Assembly (NCBI RefSeq): GCF_003795125.1 | Contig: NZ_CP027783.1 | Location: 186,001-250,000, forward strand | Length of the DNA: 64,000 nucleotides | Source of the DNA: Tetragenococcus osmophilus | Lineage (GTDB): Bacteria; Bacillota; Bacilli; Lactobacillales; Enterococcaceae | Direction: 5' to 3' | Part shown: piece after piece, positions 57,126 through 64,000 of the stretch | Layout: every line of letters begins with the position of its first letter | Position numbering within the stretch: position 1 is the stretch's first letter | Notes under the pieces: model-generated | Told to the model about the DNA's origin: nothing | Databases searched by the model: none | What the model saw: the letters and a program-made list of their open reading frames with translations, nothing else | Translations under genes and position numbers: made by a program

Positions 57126-58424
57126 TCACGCTTTATTTAGATAGTAGGATAAAGGATCAACCAATCCAGGTCGATCCTTTTTCTTTATGGCTAAAACTTT
57201 CGGACTTAACGTAAAGTTGACAACGTCCATCCCGCATTTCCTATACCAACCTAATCTAGAATTAGCGACCTTATAAATGTCTTCTTTCTTGAAATGACAA
57301 TTGAATAGTCGATTCAATTGTTGTAAATTCATATAGATTCGTCGCGGAAGTTTCCATTGCTTTATAATAATGACACGGACTTTATGTCGTAACCATTGAC
57401 CAAACTTCGCTAGATAGGTTTTCATACTGCCGATACGGTAGTAATTGATCCAGCCTCTTATAATCTGGTTCAGCTTTGTAAATGTCACAGCTAAAGGTCG
57501 CGACACGGCATGTTTCCTTTTAAGAACTTCTTTGGTTTTGTCATAGAGTTTTGTTTTACTGACTTTACTCGGTTTACACTGCCAACCTTTTTGGTTCTTC
57601 CAAAAGGTAAATCCTAAAAATTGACTTTGTGTCGGTCGTACGACCTTAGTTTTTGTGACATTGATTTGCAAGAATAGTTTTCTTTCAATCCAACCAGTAA
57701 TAGATTTCATCACTCGATTGGCTGCCATCTCGCTTTTGACAAAAATATCCGTATCATCCGCGTAACGAACGAAATGCAGCCCCCTTGCTTCTAATTCTTT
57801 ATCCAGTTTATCCAGATAAATATTCGCTAAAACTGGGCTTAACGGACCTCCTTGCGGAACTCCGGTTTCGTTCGGGCTAACGAAGCCATTCTCCATAATA
57901 CCTGCTTTTAAGAAAACACGTATTAAATGAAGGGTTTCTCTATCTTTGACCCGTTCTCTAAGGGTCGAGATTAATTGATCATGATTAACTGTATCAAAAT
58001 ATTTCTCAATATCCATATCAATGAGCCATTCATAGCCTTCATTCAAGTAATCAAGGACTTTTTCAATCGCTTGATGAGCACTTCGACCCGGGCGGAAACC
58101 ATAACTGGTTTCGCTGAAGTGGACATCGAAGATGCGACTTAATTGTTGCGCAGTTGCCTGTTGCACCACACGGTCCACCACACTTGGAATCCCTAAAGGT
58201 CTTTGCTTCCCATCAGATTTAGGGATATAAACTCTTTTAACCGCCTTTGGTCGGTAGGTCATCGACCGAATCTCCTGAACAAGGGTATGTCCATGTTGAT
58301 AGAAATAATGGTCGAGTTCATCGACTGTCATCTCATCAACACCCGGAGCCCCTTTATTCTTTTTGACCTGTTCGATGGCTTGCGTGATATTTTGATGACT
58401 CGTAATCTTTTCAATGAATCTCAT
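57126..58424 (-). CDS. ltrA: Group II intron reverse transcriptase/maturase
   Basis: A 432-residue intron-encoded protein. Reverse transcriptase motifs are RVYIPKSDGKQRPLGIP, IDMDIEKYFDTVNHD, GVPQGGPLSPVLANIYLD and VRYADDTDIF with the catalytic YADD. The maturase (domain X) region has FTKLNQIIRGWINYYR. No C-terminal HNH endonuclease is present, in line with class C. The frame is intact, so splicing and mobility may still occur. GAGGAAC precedes the ATG. Confidence 0.95.
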   Translation of the reverse strand: MRFIEKITSHQNITQAIEQVKKNKGAPGVDEMTVDELDHYFYQHGHTLVQEIRSMTYRPKAVKRVYIPKSDGKQRPLGIPSVVDRVVQQATAQQLSRIFDVHFSETSYGFRPGRSAHQAIEKVLDYLNEGYEWLIDMDIEKYFDTVNHDQLISTLRERVKDRETLHLIRVFLKAGIMENGFVSPNETGVPQGGPLSPVLANIYLDKLDKELEARGLHFVRYADDTDIFVKSEMAANRVMKSITGWIERKLFLQINVTKTKVVRPTQSQFLGFTFWKNQKGWQCKPSKVSKTKLYDKTKEVLKRKHAVSRPLAVTFTKLNQIIRGWINYYRIGSMKTYLAKFGQWLRHKVRVIIIKQWKLPRRIYMNLQQLNRLFNCHFKKEDIYKVANSRLGWYRKCGMDVVNFTLSPKVLAIKKKDRPGLVDPLSYYLNKA

Positions 58425-58933
58425 GCGCTGTTCCTCCTCTAGTCGTAGATTTATCCAAGACCGCCCCCACTATCTTTCCCATCAATAGTTACGTTCTATT
58501 GTTCTAGGGTATCCTCGTTTTCGGACTCCTTGGACATTTTCTTCTAGCGATTCACACTATACAAACATTCGGCCCTTTACTACCTAAACAGTAGCTACTA
58601 TGGCCTCAGCTGACTTCTTACGACAAACCTTTTTCGACCGTTCGTTCACAAACGTCCGTAAGAGCTCCCAGGGTAAGACATTTATCTTTCTCTCCATAAC
58701 CTCTTGATTTACTGTCTTGGTTTTACGTTTACCTTTTGGACTTCAGCTTGATATGCAGCCTTATCCACCATTTAGCCTCATCAAGTTCCTGTTCGTAGGC
58801 TTGAAAGATTTGCGACACCACTTCCTTCACCCCATCATCACTGATTTCAGCTTGTGGCTCGCTACGCTTGGCGGTAACTACCTGCGACTGGACTTTCACC
58901 AGCTAGATAAATGCCATGCCTGGCACACATAAT

Positions 58934-59035
58934 AAAATACCCGAACTATAAAAAGATTCGTTCGGCTTTTTCGCAAGCCCTTATCGCAAATACACGATAA
59001 TTAGCAAATCTTATCAAATATAGCTCGGATATTTT
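58934..59035. repeat. Long inverted repeat, copy 3, between ezrA and the intron
   Basis: AAAATACCCGAACTATA (58934-58950) and TATAGCTCGGATATTTT (59019-59035) form the stem. The interior also has AAAAGAT beside the left arm and ATCAAATATAG at the right arm, as in other copies. It acts as the probable ezrA terminator and is the site next to which the intron inserted. Confidence 0.85.
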
Positions 59036-59061
59036 CATTTTTCTTATAATACAGATTCTAG

Positions 59062-60789
59062 TTATTGCACTAGACTTTCGCGATTTTCATAATAAAAATC
59101 TTCAATTTGCTTAAATACTCCAGGCTCTACTCTTTCTAAAGCATTACCAATTTCATCAAGCGCGTCTTTATAACGATATTCATAATTAAATAAATCCAGT
59201 GCTCGTTCAATTGCAGTTCTTACTTCCGTATGGGAGTAACGATAACGATTAGCATATTGCATCATTTGCTCTGTCAAAGCTGCTTCGTCGATCATATCGT
59301 GGGTTTTTTCTGTTAAAATGCTCAGGTCCTCTTCACAGATAGTCACCATTTGATTTACTTCATCTATATCTACACGCGTCCGATTTAAGGTATCATCTAA
59401 TTCTTCTATACGGTCCGTCACATTATAAAAAGAATCTAAATAATCACTTGGTAAACCAGGAAGTCGTTGCTTTTCTACGAAACGTTTCAGATTACGTAGT
59501 CTAAACTCAAGATCCTCTGCTTTTTCCTGTGCCGCTTTTTCGTCCTTACGTAGATCACGCAATGACTGATCGATTTCAACTTGTTCGCTTTCCACACTAT
59601 CTAAAATCTTATAAGCGTCCTTATAAAAACTTTCTACTTCGGAATAAGGAATTTCTTCAGCTTCCAATTTAGGATCAACAGAATCATTTCGCCGTGCAAT
59701 CTCTTCAATTTCTGATTGGAAACTTCTAGCTCTAGCTAATTCATTATGATTCAACGTATAACTTTGTGAAGTATGGTCAAGTTCGATTAATAGCTGACGA
59801 TTGTTGTTGGTAGCATGTACAATAGCATCGGCAAGCGCCTTGCGATTTTGTGTCACATAACGTTTCGCGGCAATTTCACGTTCCATCACTTCATATAGTT
59901 GATCAATTTGTTGAGCTGTTTCAACATTGGCTTCTTCTACCGTTGTGATCTCAACTTTTTCTAAATCATCTAATGTATTTTGTACTCGGTGATTTACATG
60001 TTGGATATTTTCTGCAAAATTTTCTACAGGAAGTACATACCCTTGTTCCATTAGTGTTTGATAACCTTCAGTGATTTCTTCTAATTGCTCAGGAAATGTT
60101 TTTTGTAGACTTTCATACTCGTCCGGGATCTTTCGCATCAGTTCTTCTAATACAAAAGTATTTTTTTCAGCCGTTTCTAACACATCATGAGCTTCCACTG
60201 GGTCCCCTGAAGTATTCAAAGTAATAAAGCTTGTAAATTCACTTTCCACATTTTTTATTTGTTTTTGAATTTCAGCAAAAGCGGGGCCGAACTGATCGCC
60301 ACGTTCTCTTAAAGCTTTTTTCATCTCTTCATAAACATTTAAAGCTTGTTGGATTTTTTCTGAGTTTCTTTCTTCACTTTCGCGTAACTCTTTGAATCCA
60401 TCACGGATTTTTTGAATTTCAGCTTCCATATTATCCATGGTCGCCTGTGCTTTAGCAATCGCCGTTTGCGCTTTGACAAAACGAAAAGCTTCGTTTAGAT
60501 TTTCTACTTCAAAAATTTGGCTTTCCAGCTCCGCAAATTTTTCTGTAGAAATTTTCTCCCACTTTTCCTCCCATTCTTTAAAAGAGGACTGACTCTGACC
60601 GACCAAATGCTTTTTTCTTATCTCTTCGATCTCATCATTAATAGGTAAATCAAGCAGCGCTTTTTTACGATCCTCTAAGGCTTTTAGTTTGTCCTGATTT
60701 TTTTTACGCATATAAAATCCTACGCCGTAGATAATCGCTGCAATAACTATAATAGCCATAACGATTCCTATGATTAGATTACTTCCCAT
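59062..60789 (-). CDS. ezrA: Septation ring formation regulator EzrA
   Basis: A 575-residue division protein with one N-terminal membrane helix (about 4-24) and long coiled-coil spectrin-like repeats through the cytoplasmic part. It tunes FtsZ ring placement and links division to wall synthesis in Gram-positive cocci. GGAGGC precedes the ATG. It is the last gene before the intron-interrupted junction with the cysteine desulfurase gene. Confidence 0.95.
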   Translation of the reverse strand: MGSNLIIGIVMAIIVIAAIIYGVGFYMRKKNQDKLKALEDRKKALLDLPINDEIEEIRKKHLVGQSQSSFKEWEEKWEKISTEKFAELESQIFEVENLNEAFRFVKAQTAIAKAQATMDNMEAEIQKIRDGFKELRESEERNSEKIQQALNVYEEMKKALRERGDQFGPAFAEIQKQIKNVESEFTSFITLNTSGDPVEAHDVLETAEKNTFVLEELMRKIPDEYESLQKTFPEQLEEITEGYQTLMEQGYVLPVENFAENIQHVNHRVQNTLDDLEKVEITTVEEANVETAQQIDQLYEVMEREIAAKRYVTQNRKALADAIVHATNNNRQLLIELDHTSQSYTLNHNELARARSFQSEIEEIARRNDSVDPKLEAEEIPYSEVESFYKDAYKILDSVESEQVEIDQSLRDLRKDEKAAQEKAEDLEFRLRNLKRFVEKQRLPGLPSDYLDSFYNVTDRIEELDDTLNRTRVDIDEVNQMVTICEEDLSILTEKTHDMIDEAALTEQMMQYANRYRYSHTEVRTAIERALDLFNYEYRYKDALDEIGNALERVEPGVFKQIEDFYYENRESLVQ

Positions 60790-61080
60790 TTAGCTGCCTC
60801 CATTTTTGATTCTTTTCATCAACTTGTAATAAAAGACAGATGAATTGATTTCCTTTTTACTGAATCCCATAGAGTTACAAACTTTTCTACAGGAAAGACA
60901 TCTAGAACGATTATAGCATAAAGACCAGCAGCAATCACTATGAATTCTTAAAAAAATAATACTTCCACAAGGCAGTTTTTTCCATTTTTTTGATTTACTA
61001 TTGCTTGAAACCTTGATTTATAATCCATTTAACGGTACGCTATTAAAAAAGTTTTTGAATTAGACAGGCGGAGATAATTT

Positions 61081-62430
61081 ATGAAAGCAGCAAAATTTGG
61101 CGGTAGTTCATTAGCAAATGCCACTCAGCTAAAAAAAGTCGTAGAAATTGTCAAGGCAGATGATACTCGTCGTTTTATTGTCGTTTCTGCTCCTGGCAAA
61201 AGATTTGCAACAGACAAAAAAGTAACCGATTTGCTAGTTGAACTCTATCAAAAACGGAATAAAAATGAATCAACTGATTCTCTGATTAATGAAATTTTTG
61301 AACACTACAAAGAAATCGGACAAGACTTTCAAATTGAAGAAAGTATCTTGCAACAAATTTATCAATCACTCCTTGATTTAAAAGAATTAGCTATTGAAGA
61401 CAATCCTCACTTTTTTGATAAAATTTTATCAAGTGGCGAAAACAATAATGCTAAATTAATTGCAGGTGTGTTACAAGCAGAAGGTGTTAACGCCCGTTAT
61501 ATTGATCCTCAAGAATTAGGGATTATCGTCTCAGACGAGCCCTTGAACGCTCGTATTTTATCAAGCTCTTATAAATCAATTCATCATTGGCACAATAGCC
61601 CTGAAATTTTAATTATCCCTGGCTTTTTTGGCTATACCGAAAAAGGCGAAGTTTGTACCTTTTCTCGAGGAGGGTCAGACATTACTGGCGCAATTATCGC
61701 TGCAGCAATGAATGTAGACTTGTATGAAAACTTTACGGATGTTAACGGTATTTCCGCTGCTCATCCCGGTGTTATTCATCATCCTGAGCCTATTCGCGAA
61801 ATTACTTACCGTGAAATGCGTGAACTTTCTTATGGAGGATTTTCAATTTTTCACGATGAAGCACTAATGCCTTCTTACCGCGCCAAAATTCCGGTAGTAA
61901 TCAAAAACACCAATGACCCTAGTCATCCGGGGACTTTGATTACCACTGAACGGAAAAACAAGGACCAACCTATTGTTGGAATTGCCAGCGACAGTGGCTT
62001 TAGCATGATTTATCTTAATAAATATTTGATGAACCGGGAAGTCGGATTTACCTTAAGAGTACTCGAAATTTTCAAAGACTTTGGTTTAAATTATGAACAT
62101 ATGCCTTCAGGAATTGATGATATTTCTATTATCTTACGAGCAAATCAACTTACTCCGGAAATAGAAGAAGAATTATTACGCAAAATCGCTTATGTCATTG
62201 ACCCAGATGAGCTACGAATTACACATAACCTTTCGATGGTTATGATCGTTGGCGAAGGGATGAAACAGCGAGTAGGAAGCATGGCTGAAAGCACAGCAGC
62301 TTTGGCTAGGAAAAAAATTAATATCGAAATGATTAACCAAGGTGCTTCCGAGGTTAGTATTATGTTTGGTATTCATGAAGATCGCGAACAAGATGCTATC
62401 CGGACTTTGTATTATACTTTTTTTGAATAA
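61081..62430 (+). CDS. Aspartate kinase
   Basis: A 449-residue kinase of the first step from aspartate to lysine, threonine, methionine and diaminopimelate. The N-terminal KFGGSSLAN and the RGGSDITGAIIA nucleotide/aspartate motif are clear. Two ACT domains at the C terminus (about 300-449) give feedback control. No lysine riboswitch is visible in the 290 bp upstream. GGCGGAG precedes the ATG. It is a single gene. Confidence 0.93.
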   Translation: MKAAKFGGSSLANATQLKKVVEIVKADDTRRFIVVSAPGKRFATDKKVTDLLVELYQKRNKNESTDSLINEIFEHYKEIGQDFQIEESILQQIYQSLLDLKELAIEDNPHFFDKILSSGENNNAKLIAGVLQAEGVNARYIDPQELGIIVSDEPLNARILSSSYKSIHHWHNSPEILIIPGFFGYTEKGEVCTFSRGGSDITGAIIAAAMNVDLYENFTDVNGISAAHPGVIHHPEPIREITYREMRELSYGGFSIFHDEALMPSYRAKIPVVIKNTNDPSHPGTLITTERKNKDQPIVGIASDSGFSMIYLNKYLMNREVGFTLRVLEIFKDFGLNYEHMPSGIDDISIILRANQLTPEIEEELLRKIAYVIDPDELRITHNLSMVMIVGEGMKQRVGSMAESTAALARKKINIEMINQGASEVSIMFGIHEDREQDAIRTLYYTFFE

Positions 62431-62446
62431 AATGAAGCTAAACTGA

Positions 62447-62678
62447 AAGCTATGTCCTGAATTAATTTTTAGGACATAAGTCCATCTGATTTATGTCCTG
62501 TAGAAAATTACAGGACATAGATCTACTCAACTTATGTCCTGTAATTGCCATCTACCCTTTTTATGAAGTGATTTTTTGCCAAATAGGACATAAGTACGCC
62601 AAACTTATGTCCTGAATCAAATTTTAGCACATAACTTTTTAAAACCTATGTTCTTAAATTAAATTCAGGACATAGATA
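62447..62678. repeat. Hairpin array, about six units, mostly every 41 bp (TTATGTCCTGAA family)
   Basis: Unit starts are near 62447, 62488, 62529, about 62565, 62602 and 62643. Arms are very regular in the second unit (TTATGTCCTGTA/TACAGGACATAG). The fourth unit is degenerate and shortened. It lies between convergent aspartate kinase and the peptide-binding gene. Confidence 0.83.
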
Positions 62679-62711
62679 TAATGATTTTTTTCTTAAATTT
62701 GTTTTCTAATA

Positions 62712-62740
62712 AAAAAGACCGACTATATAGTCGATCTTTT
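62712..62740. terminator. Terminator after the oligopeptide-binding gene
   Basis: A 9-bp stem (GACCGACTA/TAGTCGATC) flanked by A6 and T6 lies four bases from the stop codon. Confidence 0.9.
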
Positions 62741-62743
62741 TTA

Positions 62744-64000
62744 TTATTCTTCTATGGACGCCCATTTGTAATCGTATTTCGCACCAGCTCCATGAGTCAC
62801 AATTCCTTTAACATTGTCTGAAATCAGATGACCTTCAGCTTTTTGATAAACTGGAATGACACCCATTTCTTCATTTATGATACTTTCTGCGTCAAGTAAG
62901 TCTTGGAAACGCTCTTCAGGTTCATTAGCGTGAGTTGTCGAAGCTTCTTCAACTAGCTGATCGTATTCCTCGTTACTCCATTGACCACGGTTATAAGAAT
63001 TACCGGTTTGGAATAAATCCGTAAAACTGCTCGGGTCCGCATAATCTGCTGCCCAGCCGCCAACTACTGCATCAAATTCTCCTGATTCAGAACGATCTAG
63101 ACGTACACTAAAAGGTACAGTCGAAGTCGTAACATCTAATCCTTCAAGATCTTTCCATGCGCCTTGAATATATTCAGCTGCCTTTTTAGAAGCATCTGTG
63201 TCTTCAGCTAACAGATCGAATTCAAGTGTATCAATGTCTAGATCTTCTTTAGCTTTTTCCCAATGTTCTTGGGCTTTTTCGGGATCATAAGTCAATGTAG
63301 AATCAGAAACTTCTGTAAAATCCTCATCTGTCTCAGGATCTTTCCCCGTTTCTTTAGGTAATAGGTTTGTCGAAGCTTCTGAGCCATCACCTAATACTTG
63401 CTCGACTAAAGAATCACGGTCCAAAGCATAAGAAAGAGCTAGCCGAAGATCTTTGTTATTAAACGGTGAATCTTCTTCTCTTTGATTTAATTCAATATAA
63501 GCAGTACGTGCTTCTTTTACGGATTGGTATTCTGGATCATTTGCGTTTTGTTGCGCTAACTCTCCTGTAAGAACAACATCATCCGTTTGTCCATCTTGGA
63601 ATAAGTTTAGCCCTGTAGAAGATTCTTTCACTACCGAAACGTTAATTTCATCTAAATCTACATTTTCATTATCCCAATACTCTTCATTGGCAGTATAACT
63701 CCATTCTGTATCTGAACCAGCGCCATCAAATTCCGTTAAAGCAAAAGGTCCGTTATAAATCGAATCATCACTAGTTTCAGCATAAGCATCCCCTTTTTCT
63801 TCCACTACTTCTTCTGGTTGAGGAAAGAAAGAAGGAAAGGCTAATAAGTTATCAAAAAAAGGTGTTGGAGTATCTAGTTTAACTTCTAATTCGTAATCAT
63901 TTACCGCTGTAATCCCTAATTCAGAAGGATCTTTATCTCCTTCAATAATATCATTTCCATTTTCAACATAGCCATAAAGATAAGCATATTCTGCCGCCGT
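62744..64000 (-). CDS. Oligopeptide ABC transporter substrate-binding protein (OppA family), 5' partial
   Basis: The frame stays open to the right edge of the window, so the start lies beyond it; about 419 C-terminal residues are visible. FDNLLAFPSFFP, GPFALTEFDG, LRLALSYALDRDSLV and GGWAADYADPSSF match family 5 peptide-binding proteins (OppA/DtpT-type partner). A GTG at 63805 is internal. The protein would be a lipoprotein that delivers peptides to an Opp permease, probably encoded beyond the window. It is acidic. Confidence 0.92.
   Translation of the reverse strand, partial: TAAEYAYLYGYVENGNDIIEGDKDPSELGITAVNDYELEVKLDTPTPFFDNLLAFPSFFPQPEEVVEEKGDAYAETSDDSIYNGPFALTEFDGAGSDTEWSYTANEEYWDNENVDLDEINVSVVKESSTGLNLFQDGQTDDVVLTGELAQQNANDPEYQSVKEARTAYIELNQREEDSPFNNKDLRLALSYALDRDSLVEQVLGDGSEASTNLLPKETGKDPETDEDFTEVSDSTLTYDPEKAQEHWEKAKEDLDIDTLEFDLLAEDTDASKKAAEYIQGAWKDLEGLDVTTSTVPFSVRLDRSESGEFDAVVGGWAADYADPSSFTDLFQTGNSYNRGQWSNEEYDQLVEEASTTHANEPEERFQDLLDAESIINEEMGVIPVYQKAEGHLISDNVKGIVTHGAGAKYDYKWASIEE

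Larger units (their letters stand above)
57041..58928 (-). mobile_element. Group II intron, bacterial class C type
   Basis: A 1888-bp intron on the minus strand. The 5' end GTGTGCC (58928-58922) fits the GUGYG rule, and the 3' end is CCCTAT at 57041. Domains V and VI are recognisable, and the reverse transcriptase lacks an endonuclease domain. It begins five bases after the T run of a terminator-like repeat. Class C introns target such sites. The class assignment is inference from structure and site. Confidence 0.85.

Noticed and set aside
57126-58424. Reverse transcriptase considered as retron or diversity-generating element
   Set aside because: The maturase region, GTGTG 5' end and domains V and VI identify a group II intron; there is no variable repeat or msr/msd structure.
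60790-61080. Lysine riboswitch before aspartate kinase
   Set aside because: I searched for the conserved L-box elements and a terminator and saw neither; the stretch is plain AT-rich sequence.
37278-62678. Hairpin arrays considered as CRISPR arrays
   Set aside because: The conserved part and the spacer both repeat or drift; there are no unique spacers of constant length, units are palindromic and degenerate, and no cas genes are present.

Overview
The window is chromosomal DNA from a low-GC Gram-positive coccus of the family Enterococcaceae. Gene content and order (ezrA with a NifS-type cysteine desulfurase and thiI; fba-murA-rho-rpmE2; glnR-glnA; rpoY-rnjA; valS-folC) fit that family. The fused glycine-betaine porter with its BusR regulator, together with the IS types, point most to a salt-adapted Tetragenococcus. 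The species call is inference. Both ends cut genes: an FtsX-type permease at the left and an oligopeptide-binding protein at the right.

Layout. 1-9.6 kb: end of a BceB-like permease, a two-component system next to a PepSY protein, a frameshifted cyclase, an S66 peptidase, a DJ-1 protein, a MazEF pair and GloB. 9.7-13.4 kb: a damaged sugar-regulator locus where an IS1380-family element has cut a HAD phosphatase gene. 13.5-22.5 kb: acetyltransferase, quinone oxidoreductase, an Msr-like ABC-F gene behind a macrolide-type leader peptide and attenuator, LytTR/DUF3021, and the osmoprotectant operon busR-busAA-busAB. 23-32.8 kb: rpmE2, an ISLre2-family element, rho, murA, fba, pyrG, glnA, glnR. 32.9-37.2 kb: hflX, miaA, a GDPD gene, an unknown protein and clpP. 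37.5-44 kb: a second two-component system, two small membrane proteins and a heterodimeric ABC exporter. 44.3-54.2 kb: rpoY, rnjA, csp, radC, a HAD gene, folC, valS with a T-box, tpx and rex. 54.6-62.4 kb: thiI, cysteine desulfurase, a group II intron, ezrA and aspartate kinase.

Regulation can be read directly at several loci: a CtsR box on the clpP promoter, a GlnR box before glnRA, a T-box before valS, a CTP-type attenuator before pyrG, and a leader peptide with terminator before the ABC-F gene.

The least explained feature is a set of six intergenic arrays of short imperfect hairpins, belonging to three unrelated sequence families (stems TTATGTCCTGAA, TGTTCATTC and ATTGGTGGCAC). All six repeat every 41-42 bp, about four helical turns. 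They lie only between transcription units, usually beside terminators. A fourth family, three copies of a long inverted repeat (AAAATATCCGAACTATA ends), forms terminator-like structures; a group II intron has inserted immediately downstream of one of them.
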